Of a DNA stretch of 64,000 nt, positions 47,672 through 60,211 are shown piece after piece; positions within the stretch are counted from its first letter, which is position 1, and the number at the start of each line of letters is the position of its first letter. This DNA comes from Girardinichthys multiradiatus (lineage: Eukaryota > Chordata > Actinopteri > Cyprinodontiformes > Goodeidae), in assembly GCF_021462225.1 (NCBI RefSeq), contig NC_061804.1, positions 38,081,975-38,145,974 of the forward strand, written 5' to 3'. Made by a program: the position numbers and the translations under genes. Under the pieces are notes generated by a model. That model did no database searches, was not told where the DNA came from, and saw only the letters and a list, made by a program, of their open reading frames with translations.

Positions 47672-50600
47672 TTTTTTCCCTCATCTTTGCTGAAGAAATA
47701 TTCTTTAATTAGTAATGTAGACTTTACAGAGAGGTCCCTCTCTTTCCTTGCCGATAAGGAGAAACAGGAGGCTAAAGTGGAGGGAAAGAGAGTACTTCTT
47801 GGCCAGCCTGGGTTGAATCCCCCTGAGCACCATTGATCATAAGCCATTAATCTTGCTGTTTAATGACTGACTGCTGCTCTAATTGCTTATACACAGATGA
47901 GCAACTTTAGAGAAAGACACCTGCCATATTCCCCCTTAGGTTTAAAGCATTTATCAGACAAGACAAAAACAAATCATTTTGGAAAATATTTTGAATGTTT
48001 GTTCTGTAAGGGCATGGCAAATTTCATACAGTGTTTCCATCCTGCAGATGTGAGCGTTCTTTATTGTGCTGCTGTACTTCTGCTTAAGCGCTCTTATAAA
48101 GGTCAGCTCATCTGGGTTGGCTTCAGAGGAGGCAGAGACATGAAAGTGTCCCAAGTACCACCGGAGCCCATAAATCTTAGTCTAAACGAGGTCGCTCATC
48201 TTTAGTCCCTTGCTCTGCCCACTTCCCACCATCTACCACCTCCATACCACATGCACACTCAGATGTGTAAGCAAGCCAGAATCTTAGGGATTTATGCAGC
48301 AGGTTTGAAAAGCATGTAACCTTGTTTGCTTCTATTTGTGCATATTGGAGAATTGCAAATGTAAATAAACAAATTTTAAAAAAGGAGAAGTCAATGAATT
48401 TTTTTGGGCATTTGTTTTAGATTCCATCACTCACTGATGAAGAGTACCTATGATAAAAAATTTAAAACTTCTACATTCTTTGCAAGTGAAAACCTGCTAA
48501 ATCAGCAGTGTATTAAAGACTTGTTCTCCCCACCGCTCACAAAACTGTGATTTAATGTTATCTGTATCTAATGTTGGATAATTTAGCCTGGAGTTTTCTA
48601 AACATAACAGATTTGTACCGATTAAAGTTTGTCTGGATGTCAAGAAAAAAGCTGCTAATAGCCCTTGCCACACGTCAGAATCAGAAGTCAATTTCAACAC
48701 TATGCTGTTTCATTATTTGCTGGGTGGGCATTAACAACCAATGTTTTATACTCAAATAATGTTACAAAAACCGACAGGAAAAATGAGTCTGGAAAAGTAT
48801 GGAATTTTGAAACAGGGGGAACCCTGTCTTCCTAACAAAATGATTTAAGTTACTGCAGCCACATTTATTGGCTTAAGGGACACTCTGCCCCTCTTAAAGC
48901 AACAGCGTATTCACATGGATGTATTTTTCTACTTATGGGAGCGAAAACTTAAGTAGCTATTTAGGCAACCCTCCTGAGCAGCTGCATGTTTAGATGCTTG
49001 AAGTGGATTACCGATAATGCCTGCTAAGACTTCTGTTCTTGCTTTTTTCTCCCAAAGAAGACTAATGGCTGTTGCTCGGGGACTTGTGCAGACAAGTGCA
49101 ATAAGGTCAACAAACATGTTCGGGGATTCAAGCTTTAAAAGTATTTTCGAGTTGGTGTCTTTCTGTCCCCATGAAACCTGAAGCTATTAAAAATGAAAAA
49201 GTTCCATCTCTGCCCTGCAGTCACTCCTCCCTCGGATGCCTGGGTTTATTTGCCTGCATCTTTGTAGAACCCTTCATACAGATATCGTCCTTTCTAATCA
49301 CCGTTGTTTTGTTTACATGAGAACAAATGCTTGCGTTCGACTGCTGCATTACTGACGTCTGAAGTGGCGAATGTCACAACGGGCCTCGCACAGCGAACAT
49401 GAGGTTGTTAGGAACATTTGATGTAAACCAGACGCCTGTGTTTTTTTATTTTTTCTTTTTTTATTTCTCTCAGGGCTTCTTGTTTCTGAAGGGAGGGACT
49501 GAGGAGTAACAGGCGACAGGGAGGGCCTCAGAAGAGGCAGACATGGACTTGCCAGGAAAAGGCAGGGAGGTTTCTGCCAGGTTATGGAGAAGGGAGTGAG
49601 GGCTGCAGAATGACTAGGTTTAAATGCTGGTTTGATGTCTTTCTTGTCATAGATATGAGTCATGCCGCCTTCACCATTTCCCTGTATGTGGACGATATCA
49701 GCCTCACAGAGTTGGATTCAAGAATCTGCCCTATCTTTCCCTTTTCTTAATGCATCATGAGTGCCTCAAGGAGTGAACTTTCTTTGCTTGTTGACTTTTT
49801 GCCCCCTTGTCTGCCTTGTGTCTCAGGATGGCCACATCAGCTGCTAAATCACTTAACTCAGACCTAGTTTAAAATAAAGGTCTTGACTCTCTGCATGCTC
49901 TGTTTACTTCCACATTTCTTGAAAGGTAAATGGCTTTATTCTGTTGTTATTTAGCCAGTGTTGTAAATATTTAATAGGAAATTGCTGTTTTCCTTCCCTT
50001 TTCCTGCCTTTGCACTGCTTTTTCTGTGTTCCGGATCTTACCCTTCATGATGTGTTTGCACCTGATGAATTAGGTTGGTTCTCTCAGACACTGTTGTGCA
50101 CGTAGCCCCCGTTTCTTGGCAGCAAGCCTCACATTGCTTTTTGGTTGTTGTTAAGGGGTTTTATGGCTACTTAAAGTTGCTGTGTCTACTTAGATAGAGC
50201 TGTTCAAAATAGCTTCACTGGAGTTGGGCTAAAGGGCTTCTCTAGAAACACAAAGCTTTCATTTTTCTGTCATCTTTAAAAACTATCAGACTCCGCATTT
50301 GAATGGATTTAGTTCTTGTTTTTTCTTGTCAGGGTTTAAAAGAACAGTTTGGTCATTTTCTAAAATTTGGAAATCAGTGTAAAAGTTACTACATTTGGTA
50401 AGAACAGCTTTTTCTGCTTCTAGGAGAAGGTTAGCCTGTTTATTTTTCTCCTTGAAAACGTTTAAGCATTAGCAGGGTTCCTCTACAGTCTTGCTTTCCT
50501 TCCTTGCTTACTGTGATTTTTTTTTTTTTTTTTGCAGGTCATGCTTTTAAAATCTGACCCTAATCGAACTACCTGCTGGAACTCTCTGGTGGGCTTTTTA

Positions 50601-52310
50601 GTTTTTTGTTCATACATTAAATAGGCCTTCGGGTCTGCTGATTGGAGTCCAGAAGAGCCTGGAACTTGGGCATGAACATTTTGTAGGAACCCAGCATGTC
50701 TGAGATATTGGTTTGAACTTAAGATATCCAATTGTCACATTAAATCAAAAGACAGAGGGTTCACTTATTAATTCAGTGAACCTGATTAAGTCACTTGTGG
50801 GCCATCTTGTGCCTCCTCAGCTCCTAGTGAACGCCATGAAGGGCAGGTCGCTCTCTGTACTTATTATAACCAAGCTCACGCAGAGACGCCAGACTTGGGG
50901 AGATGTTGGCTGCAGACTTGACTGAAAGTAGCTTAAGTGCTGTAAGATGTGAGCAGTGGCTGTTAATGAGATTAGACCTGCATTCAGGCCAGCGCAGAAT
51001 GTGATTCAGAAAGCAAGACTGATACGGGTCTAATGGCACACTTCTTTATTGTAAGCAGCCAGGCATCTCCTGCTGTTTTTCTTTCAGCCCGCTGTACCTA
51101 ATTGTAGTTTTCACACAGTGCACAAGGTGCAGGTGTAGCTGGAATCTTGCATTGTGTGTGTTGCCTTTTGATGGCTAAACGGTACTAGCTTGCTAGCAGT
51201 GTAGAAACAATGTCTGTGGTTGGTTGGGCGTAAAGGCAGCATGCTGCATAGTAAGAGTTGGTCACACTATATCATCACGTGTTTCATTTTTACTATCATT
51301 GTTTGTTAGCGCAAGAAGGCTGAACCTGACTTAGCTACAAGGTCCGTCACATCAGATTTGCTGTCATGCTCAGTTTTCCTCATGGAATACACTCAATCTG
51401 GATGGAATACAGCTAAAATAGGCCAGAATAGAAACTCCTGTTCTTTAATTCCCACTGACCAAAAGCAGGATGCTGCTCAACTATATATTTTGTCTCCAAA
51501 CATCTTGTATCAAACCCCTGTGTATGGAAGAACAGGCAGCATCTGCAACCTCCAAACCTCTAAAGAGAGCAGCAGCAGGTTTCTACCTGACCTCTCTTTG
51601 TCTGTAAGCCTGTTTGTTGTCATTTACATGTCATTTTCTGGTAATGCTGCCTTTAGGCTGGTTGTTTTGCATGTCAGGAAACAGGCTGTTACTTTCATAA
51701 AGGTGTCCCGAAACGTCACGCTCCACAGAGTTTTCTTATTAGCCCACAAGGTTTGATCTGAGATAAATGCTGTGTTTAACTTCTTTTTGCTGCTGGAAGA
51801 TTCTGATGACAAACATCTCTATAAAATGCGAGTTAGGGATTGGCAACATTTATAGTTATGGCGATGTTTTATTTTATTTTTATAGTGATAACGATGTTTA
51901 CAAACTGACGCTATGGTTGAGTTTGTTACTTTTACATTTTCTGTTGGTTCCTTAAGAGCATCAGTAAATATCAGTATATTTTATAATATATTTAAATGGA
52001 ATTATTGTCCATCCCCTAATGTAGATTTATTCATATGTTGACATGTCTAACAGGTTGCACTGAGTTAGAGACTGATATTAAATGTTACACACAGCCACAT
52101 TGAATGCTGGGCTGTGTGCTGCTGTGGCCGTGCTCACAACACAATCTTTCAGCATCCTTCCTGCTGTTTTGTTTCACTGCTCTTAAGGCAAGCGTTGTTT
52201 GGCTGAGATATTTCTTACTGACAGCTAAAGATTGGCCCCAACAAGAAAGGTCAAAGCTTTCCTATGGTCTCGTGTATTTTTACACTTCTCTTTGTGTTTC
52301 CTTCTTCCAG

Positions 52311-52479
52311 CCGAGGATGATGACCTGTGGGAGAACGGCCTCTCCTACGAGTGCCGCACTCTGCTGTTCAAAGCCATCCACAACCTGCTGGAGCGCTGCC
52401 TCATGAATCGCAGCTTTGTTCGCATCGGCAAGTGGTTTGTCAAACCCTACGAGAAGGACGAGAAGCCCATCAACAAGAG
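52311..52479 (+). CDS. med13: med13 coding exon 3 (residues 101-156, plus part of 157)
   Basis: Encodes [18 protein letters not shown], then [20 protein letters not shown] and [16 protein letters not shown], a near-invariant part of the MED13 N-terminal domain. The first two bases complete the codon begun in exon 2 (Ala101). The exon ends AAG AG before donor GTATGG, leaving two bases of a Ser codon, as expected for the INKS junction of the family. The segment [12 protein letters not shown] replaces the LSEEEDG type found in mammals, a normal divergence. The following exon lies beyond the window, so about 2000 residues of the protein are not covered. Confidence 0.97.
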
Positions 52480-53305
52480 GTATGGTGGATCATCTGTGTC
52501 ACTGTGCCTGTTTTCTTCCTCATTGCTGTTTAAAACCATGTTAGAATATTTAGACCATGATGTGGCCTGGTACAACTGTTCGGTCTTGCAGATCAGCTCT
52601 TAAAAATCCAGTGCTCTACACAACCTCTGTGATATAAGCGTTGAAATATTAAGCACAGAGGAACTGTAGTGGTAATATTGTCTTCCTGATACGTTCCCCG
52701 TTACTGTACTGATGTGTGTGGCTGAGCCATCCTCCTTGTCGCTATCTGCCGAGTTGGATTTCTTACGGTCAGTGCCTGGGCTTATTGATAACAGATGCAG
52801 TTCTTGTGTACTAACTGTGGCCATGGTGGCTTTTCATTTTTGCCTGTTTGCATTTGCTCTTGACATCTCCCCTCTCACAGTGACTCCACACTGAAAATCA
52901 GTTGCTGTCAAATATGTTTTTAGATAGTTTCGAAAATCTTACTTGCACACTATGCCACAGGTTTAATTCTTGTGTAAATGTAGCAGCAGGACAGTGTTTG
53001 ATAAGAAAGCTGGATATGCCGTGTTTGAGAGAGTGGTGAGGGAGCTATAGACTTGAACAGGGTTGTTTACTGCTCAGCTCACAGCCTGCCTGTATCAGAG
53101 TTTACTGTTTGTTTTCTGGCTGGATTTTCCTTTCACTTGTGTGTGGGCATCATTATATTAAAATACTGGCATTGATGGGTTTGTTGCAGGGTATATGGAG
53201 CAAATTGCACAACCTTTTTTGTACCTTGTTTTATGATTTATTGTGTTGTTAAATGGTTACTCAGGGTTCGTGTGCAGTGTGGAAAAGCGTGGAATTTGAG
53301 TTATT

Positions 53306-53470
53306 CCTTCCTTCTTCCTTTTTTCCTTACCTTCATTACTTCCTTGCTGCCTTCCTTTTGTCTTCCTCTTATGGTCAGTTTCTTCTGTCCTTCCTTCATT
53401 TTTACTTCAGTGCTTCCTTACTTCTTTTCTTCCTTTCCTTGCCCCTCTCCTTCCTTCTGTCCACTCAGAT
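53306..53470. repeat. Imperfect (CCTT)n pyrimidine tract
   Basis: About 160 bp dominated by CTTCCTT phrases on the plus strand, partly decayed. Long open frames across it are low-complexity artefacts. Confidence 0.8.
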
Positions 53471-53774
53471 TAGATTTTTTTCCTGCATGGTGGAAGTTGA
53501 AAGTCATTCTTTTACAACACAAGCACCTTTACTCTGTTACTCTCCATGGTTCCTTGAGTGTGTGCTCTTTGGTGTTTTCCTTCTCTCACCCAGATTCACA
53601 GTTCAGTAAAATTCCAGTTTAGGGAGAGATTTAACGTATAATGTAGCCTAGCTTAATCCTAATCTCTGAACAAGGATTCTTTCTTAAAGGGATATTTGTT
53701 ATATTACTTGAGTGATGATTTAAGACTTGAAAAAGGGACAAGAATAGGAAAAAATTATGATAAAATTGGAACAC

Positions 53775-53804
53775 GTTTTAGCTTAACACATGTTAAGCTA
53801 AAAC
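53775..53804. repeat. Perfect hairpin, 13 bp arms
   Basis: GTTTTAGCTTAAC, the loop ACAT, then the exact complement GTTAAGCTAAAAC. Confidence 0.9.
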
Positions 53805-54250
53805 CCTGTTGCCTATTTTACCTACTGTACTGATTACAGAGGGCCCCAGTCAAGGGAGAAAATAAACAATGGTCTTTTCCTCTCCCTGGAATTCACAGGC
53901 CACCCTCTGCCGGTCTGGTTCTCTCTCTCTCTGCTCTCCCTCCCTCGGCCATTCTCTTCATCCCCCTCTGCTGTCACAAAGCAGACTGGGCAGGTTATAA
54001 ATAGTAGTGCAACCCCGAATCTCGGTTGTTGTTAAGAATGTTTTCCTCTCTGCTTTGGTTTCATCCACTGTAACCACACTGAGATTTTGATACTCAAAGA
54101 ACCACAAAGATAAGACAGAGGGTTCAGGCCGAAAATGAACAGTAAATGCATTTACCCATCAGGAAAAGTTACAGCAGCAGAAAATATTGTACCCTAATAA
54201 ACATGATGTGTTCAGAAGGTGTAAAAAAAAGACTTTTTTCTGTTGCCGTA

Positions 54251-54955
54251 GGCCGTTTACACGACGTTTTCTAGTGAAAGGGGAAAAGTTTAGTTGCGTT
54301 TCTACTGTTGGTTTACATGACAACGGTGCTGTCGTTGCGGTTCCTGGGTGTAACGGTTTGAAAACGTCTTGGTCTCTGTTGTATTGTAGACGGGACAAAT
54401 TGAATCTTTCTTATGGGAAAGCACTGGCTCATGCACAGTAATCAGTAGAAATTAATGTGCACAACATAACGGCTGCCGACCAGTTTCAAACCCACAGAAG
54501 AAGAAGATGATGTTAACAATAACAGTACAGATTGCAGAGTACTTGAGCTGCTAACTCTAACAGTGGTTCCTCAACAACGTGCTTATTTTATCCGTTTTTT
54601 GTTTTTTTTTTTAAGATATTTTTTCGGCACTAGTGGCCTTTATTTAGACAGAAAAGAGGGGTAGAGAGAGGGGGAGACATTCGGTAAATGTCGCCGGGTC
54701 CGGGACTCGAACCCAGGACAGCCGCCATTCGAGGACTGTAGCCTCTGTATATGGTTGCGCGCTTAACCCCTACACCATCAGCGCTGCGCCCATTTTCTCC
54801 CTGTTTTTTAAGCAGGAAGTGTTTGCACGTTGTTCAGTTTCAAAGAACCGCCAACTAGTGGCGTGGCAGGGGAGTACACCATCTTCACATCTCTACTGAT
54901 GTGTTAACAAAAAAAAAAAACGTATTCAGTGGCTCATTGTCGTGTAAACACGGCC
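54251..54955. mobile_element. MITE with nested SINE
   Basis: The ends GGCCGTTTACACGACG and CGTGTAAACACGGCC are inverted repeats of about 16 bp, with a TAG trinucleotide close to both ends. Internal GTTTACATGACAACGG repeats the end motif. A SINE occupies 54602-54791. No transposase is present. The superfamily was not determined. Confidence 0.65.
54602..54791 (-). repeat. tRNA-derived SINE, reverse orientation
   Basis: On the minus strand it reads from GGGCGCAGCGCTGATGGTG through TAGGGGTTAAGCGCG (A box) to GGTTCGAGTCC (B box, complement at 54703-54713), then a pyrimidine-rich body and CTAAATAAAGGCCACTAGTG. It ends in an A-rich tail that is the T run at 54602-54612 on the plus strand. Confidence 0.8.
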
Positions 54956-56759
54956 ATAGACTGTCCAGGGAACTGGACAAGCTGCTACATTCAGCAACAA
55001 AATCCCAAACGTTTCTGCTCTTAGCAGTTAATTATTCACCATTAAAGCTTTAACTGTGTGCGTATGAATGGTAGTTCATTATTTTAGGCAAAGCCTAGAA
55101 CATTTAATAGAGACATTTTTTAAACAAATAGTTTTTAACAGCAATTTTTAGCGATTAGAACAATTAGGATCATAAAATGCAACTACAGCCTTTCTGTGTA
55201 ATTTGTAACCTTGTATTTAAGTCTTCCAACATGCTGCTAACACTTCTATATCCTTTATGCTACCTGGCAGATTGAGGTTAAAAGTAAAAATAAATAAATA
55301 CAACAAATTTTCTGTATTCCAATTAGCTTTCCCCTTGCTGTGAAAGCTCTTTGTTGCTCCCAAATTAATTCCCTTGTTATTATGACGGTAACAATCCAGC
55401 TATGTAACAAATTCTATCACTCCAAATGTTCACAAAACAAATAAACATTTATCTTGGATGTCTGCATTTTCAGTACTGAAATATCTCTGAAGAAGTGGAT
55501 GCTAAGCAGCAGAGTGCTCTCTGTGCAGCGAAAGGCCCTCCTCTGACAGGAGGCTCAGCTGTTCATATGAATAGTTCTATTTAAGTGCGCAACAAGTTTT
55601 TTAAACCTAATCAAACTATGAACTCCATCAAAACAAGACAGTGGATTGTGGCCTCAACCTGAAACCCAATTCAAGAATTATGACGGTATCGAGTCCAATA
55701 CCAATATTGGATCAGACCGGCCCTGTCTCTGCCATCCATAAAAATCTTTGGAGCTTCAGACACCTCTGTCTGATCTAGTTGTCCATCTAGGTAAACAGAA
55801 GAACATTATTTTATTTTTTTTGTAAAAGGTGAGAAAAACGTCTTTCAGATCAGCCTTTCAGTGCTTGATTTACAAGTTTAGAGGCACCTCACACGAAATG
55901 GGCTGTTGAAGTCAACCCACCAATATTACACATCTGATCGTGCTCAGAAGGTAGTCACTCTCCCGATGAAGTGTAACCATATGAGTGTGATGTTGAAGAT
56001 GATGCAAACGGGTCCAAAGACGGCAGAGCCACCGGATGATCTTTCACAGTCCATCTGAGAAATACGACCCGAGGAAGACACCATGCTGATGATGAAGCAC
56101 TGAATACATTTGGACAGTTTGGATGAGGACCATGCACACAGAGCTCAGCCAGATACACTATACAGAACAACAAAACAAGGAGATAAATAGGAGAAACAAT
56201 AGTGTTTTCTCCCTCTCGACATTTTTCAAAAGCTTAATAATTTACATTTAGTGCTAACCAGATTTTATTTGTTGCTGTAAAAGAAAAACCTTCTTGCAGA
56301 GGTTCATTTGAACCCCAGCTGCAGTGAATGATATGCAGCATGCCTGGTGTGTCTGCTGACCAGTCAGAGATTAGTGAACTGACGAAATGAAAATCTATTT
56401 TAACTTCTGTGGATATCCTTCTCTTGTTGTCCTTTTAAAACTCTTCTTGACTGTACATTGATTAAAACTCACTGTTCTGTGACACATCTTGTTCCTCTTC
56501 TTTAATTTAGAAACAGTAAATTGACTGCATAACATAGTTTATCATTGCTTCACCTCCTAGCGCTTTTGAAGAGCAGGTCAGAAACTGTTTTGCGTTGCCT
56601 GCTTTGAAAGGCATGCACTGTTGGAATTTGACCACTAAACTCTCAGGATTTGTTTGTACATTGAAATTCCTCTGAACCACACTAAGCTTTAGATGCAATA
56701 AAAAAAAAACACTTCAGTTGGGGATTTTCACATAGAAGTCTCAGGAGTATTTTACTATA

Positions 56760-58369
56760 CAGGTCCTTCTCAAAATATTAGCATATTGTGATAAAGTTAA
56801 TTATTTTTCATAATGTAATGATAAAAATTTAACATTCATATATTTTAGATTCATTGCACACTAACTGAAATATTTCAGGTCTTTTATTGTCTTAATACGG
56901 ATGATTTTGGCATACAGCTCATGAAAACCCAAAATTCCTATCTCACAAAATTAGCATATTTCATCCGACCAATAAAAGAAAAGTGTTTTTAATACAAAAA
57001 ACGTCAACCTTCAAATAATCATGTACAGTTATGCACTCAATACTTGGTCGGGAATCCTTTTGCAGAAATGACTGCTTCAATGCGGCGTGGCATGGAGGCA
57101 ATCAGCCTGTGGCACTGCTGAGGTCTTATGGAGGCCCAGGATGCTTCGATAGCGGCCTTTAGCTCATCCAGAGTGTTGGGTCTTGAGTCTCTCAACGTTC
57201 TCTTCACAATATCCCACAGATTCTCTATGGGGTTCAGGTCAGGAGAGTTGGCAGGCCAATTGAGCACAGTGATACCATGGTCAGTAAACCATTTACCAGT
57301 GGTTTTGGCACTGTGAGCAGGTGCCAGGTCGTGCTGAAAAATGAAATCTTCATCTCCATAAAGCTTTTCAGCAGATGGAAGCATGAAGTGCTCCAAAATC
57401 TCCTGATAGCTAGCTTCATTGATCCTGCCCTTGATAAAACACAGTGGACCAACACCAGCAGCTGACACGGCACCCCAGACCATCACTGACTGTGGGTACT
57501 TGACACTGGACTTCTGGCATTTTGGCATTTCCTTCTCCCCAGTCTTCCTCCAGACTCTGGCACCTTGATTTCCGAATGACATGCAGAATTTGCTTTCATC
57601 CGAAAAAAGTACTTTGGACCACTGAGCAACAGTCCAGTGGTGCTTCTCTGTAGCCCAGGTCAGGCGCTTCTGCCGCTGTTTCTGGTTCAAAAGTGGCTTG
57701 ACCTGGGGAATGCGGCACCTGTAGCCCATTTCCTGCACACGCCTGTGCACCGTGGCTTTGGATGTTTCTACTCCAGACTCAGTCCACTGCTTCCGCAGGT
57801 CCCCCAAGGTCTGGAATCGGCCCTTCTCCACAATCTTCCTCAGGGTCCGGTCACCTCTTCTCGTTGTGCAGCGTTTTCTGCCACACTTTTTCCTTCCCAC
57901 AGACTTCCCACTGAGGTGCCTTGATACAGCACTCTGGGAACAGCCTATTCGTTCAGAAATTTCTTTCTGTGTCTTACCCTCTTGCTTGAGGGTGTCAGTA
58001 GTGGCCTTCTGGACAGCAGTCAGGTCGGCAGTCTTACCCATGATTGGGGTTTTGAGTGATGAACCAGGCTGGGAGTTTTAAAGGCCTCAGGAATCTTTTG
58101 CAGGTGTTTATAGTTAACTCGTTGATTCAGATGATTAGGTTCATAGCTCGTTTAGAGACCCTTTTAATGATATGCTAATTTTGTGAGATAGGAATTTTGG
58201 GTTTTCATGAGCTGTATGCCAAAATCATCCGTATTAAGACAATAAAAGACCTGAAATATTTCAGTTAGTGTGCAATGAATCTAAAATATATGAATGTTAA
58301 ATTTTCATCATGACATTATGGAAAATAATGAACTTTATCACAATATGCTAATATTTTGAGAAGGACCTG
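56760..58369 (-). mobile_element. Tc1-like element, copy C (1610 bp), intact-looking
   Basis: Flanked by TA at 56758-56759 and 58370-58371, with about 200 bp inverted repeats carrying outer and inner copies of the TTAGCATAT motif. Both termini keep CAGGTCCTTCTCAAAATATT. It is the only copy of its family here with intact ends and an intact gene, and lies antisense in med13 intron 3. Confidence 0.95.
57037..58041 (-). CDS. Tc1 transposase, intact DD34E frame
   Basis: 334 codons, ATG complement at 58039-58041 (MGKTADLTAVQK) to TGA at 57037. Residues 1-50 contain a helix-turn-helix (KEISERIGCSQSAVSRHL), 50-66 a basic GRKRCTTRRGDR linker, and 67-115 the second DNA-binding subdomain. The nuclease has Asp148 (LFSDESK), a HGGGS-like VMVWGAVSAAG stretch, Asp238 (FQHDLAP) and Glu273 (PIENLWD), with 34 residues between the last two. 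The enzyme would cut and paste the element at TA sites. Full length with no stop or frameshift; whether it is active depends on point changes that cannot be judged without a family alignment. Confidence 0.92.
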   Translation of the reverse strand: MGKTADLTAVQKATTDTLKQEGKTQKEISERIGCSQSAVSRHLSGKSVGRKKCGRKRCTTRRGDRTLRKIVEKGRFQTLGDLRKQWTESGVETSKATVHRRVQEMGYRCRIPQVKPLLNQKQRQKRLTWATEKHHWTVAQWSKVLFSDESKFCMSFGNQGARVWRKTGEKEMPKCQKSSVKYPQSVMVWGAVSAAGVGPLCFIKGRINEASYQEILEHFMLPSAEKLYGDEDFIFQHDLAPAHSAKTTGKWFTDHGITVLNWPANSPDLNPIENLWDIVKRTLRDSRPNTLDELKAAIEASWASIRPQQCHRLIASMPRRIEAVISAKGFPTKY

Positions 58370-60211
58370 TAGATGCAGAAACATTGTTTCATATGTTATA
58401 GAGCGAATATGGTGGTAGTGTTTAGTCTTAGTTTTGATGCATTTGATGAATAGAGGGAAAAGTTATATTTTTCAGTATTTTATATTAGGATAACAGGGTC
58501 CCTTAGCAGTCAGGGAAAGTATGGAATTTGATTCCACTAATTTCCAGACCTGGATAAGCATAGAACAAATACATTAAGACATCTATTCCCTATTCCTTTA
58601 TCTGAATGTACTGTCTTTCCTTCCTAACTACCGACCTACCCTACCCTCCCTCCATCTTTCTGTCTCTCCCCCTTTCCCATCCTTGCCTCCAGTTTGTAGT
58701 TTTTCCACGTCCAATATCTAAAGCCTGAACATTTTGTCAAATATGACTTAGGAATTTACACTTTGAGGCTACAGATATATTCTCAGTGAACTTCTGTTCA
58801 TAATTCTTTTTTTTTATGTGGTAAAGTCTGAAATTTCTACTCTACACGTGTAGGATCGCTGACAGATTCAGATTGATCAGTGCATCTGTTTTTTAGCTTG
58901 TAAGAAGCAAACTGTGGGTTAAATGCAGATTATGTTTCACAAGAAAGGCTGTTGAATTCTTTTCTGTAAGTCTTTTATTTGACCATATGTAAAACATTGT
59001 AGTATAAACACAAAATCATTGAAACACCCTGGAGTTATCCTCTAGCAGTAACTGTATGATATTTATATATTTGCTAACTTTATTTCCCCATTTTTGATTT
59101 TGCACAAATGCACAGCTTATTCTTACTAGAAGTCATCAGCCTTGGTGCTCAGTACCACTCCACACTTGTTTAGCAGCTAAAGTTGATAGCTGCTGAAGAA
59201 TGTTCTTGGGTGACCAAATCTCTGGATACCCCATTGCTCATCTGACAGCTACTGCGCATCATCCAAAGCCACCAGTTGGTGGAGGACATAGTCATCTGAT
59301 GGTGCTCATAACCTCAACCCCAGACCTCAGCCTGGTTATAAACTCTTACATCATCTCTCACACCCCTCCCCTCAAATCCTTCTCATTTTCGCCTGATATC
59401 TTTGGTAAGCAGCACGCAGCAAACATTTGAAGGAACTAAAACTGTTAAAATGAGTCTGATTAAAGGCAGAGTTTGCTTCTGTTTGATTGGAGAAAGCAGG
59501 TATATGATGCCCCTAAAGCTCAGTTTTTATTGGTCTGGTAATAGTGAAAACAATGCACCTCTTGTAAGCCTTTGTTTTTCATGTGAACTACACAGCAGCG
59601 TGTGTTGATACAGCTGCAAGTAATTCTCTGTCTGGGGTACAGGTGGCTCCAGGTTGCGTAGCGTGGCAGTTTCAGTGGACCTTCCTCTGCTAGGTAGACT
59701 GCCTTCAGGAGACACATAGAGGGGAACACAAGGGACGGTGGGAGTGTGGGAATGAGCAAGGGAGAGCTCCTCTTTGTTGTCATGGCAGCAGGGAAATGCA
59801 CGCTGGGATCGTGTGTTTCCAAGGTGAAGCGGGATGCTCATGGTCTATTGGCCGCCTTTAGGCAGACCAACTCGTTGAGTTGTTCCTAATTGGCTGCATT
59901 AGAGAATCTGAGAGCAACATTAAATCTTGTTGGCTTTGATGTTCCAGTTCAGATCTAGACAAAAAGGAGAGAATCTTTCTTGGTCCGCTCGGCATGCTTT
60001 GTGTATTTACTGGATCTGTAATGTATTCCAACTGCTCTGCAATCAGGGAAGCCTCAGATTGCTTCTCCGCTCTATTTAAATATGTTTAGTCTGTTGTGCG
60101 CTTTGTTGTTTTTGTCTAACTTCGAGCATCATTAACAAGTCAAACTGTTATAGAACAAGTCCACTCTGCCGAAGCTCACCAGGGGTACTGATTATGAATA
60201 CATGTAAACTA

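Larger units (their letters stand above)
38250..52310 (+). other. med13: med13 intron 2 (about 14.1 kb)
   Basis: Donor GTAAGG; acceptor TTCCAG after a pyrimidine run. It contains the duplicated 119 bp block, a complete Tc1 element, a short MITE, a SINE and CT-rich tracts. The stretches 38880-39552, 41519-42599, 42991-46019, 46512-47512 and 47672-52310 hold nothing I recognise apart from simple tracts; the open frames there are short and featureless. Confidence 0.9.

Noticed and set aside
47437..47712. 91-codon frame in intron 2 with Ser-Leu repeats
   Set aside because: Low-complexity translation of CT repeats inside an intron.
53233..53622. 129-codon frame rich in Phe, Leu, Ser that looks like membrane segments
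   Set aside because: It translates an imperfect CCTT tract; both overlapping frames look alike, which indicates composition and not coding.
54602..54791. tRNA gene on the minus strand (good A and B boxes)
   Set aside because: No cloverleaf acceptor pairing at a fitting distance, a long non-tRNA body and A-rich tail, and a second copy at 46353-46511: a SINE.
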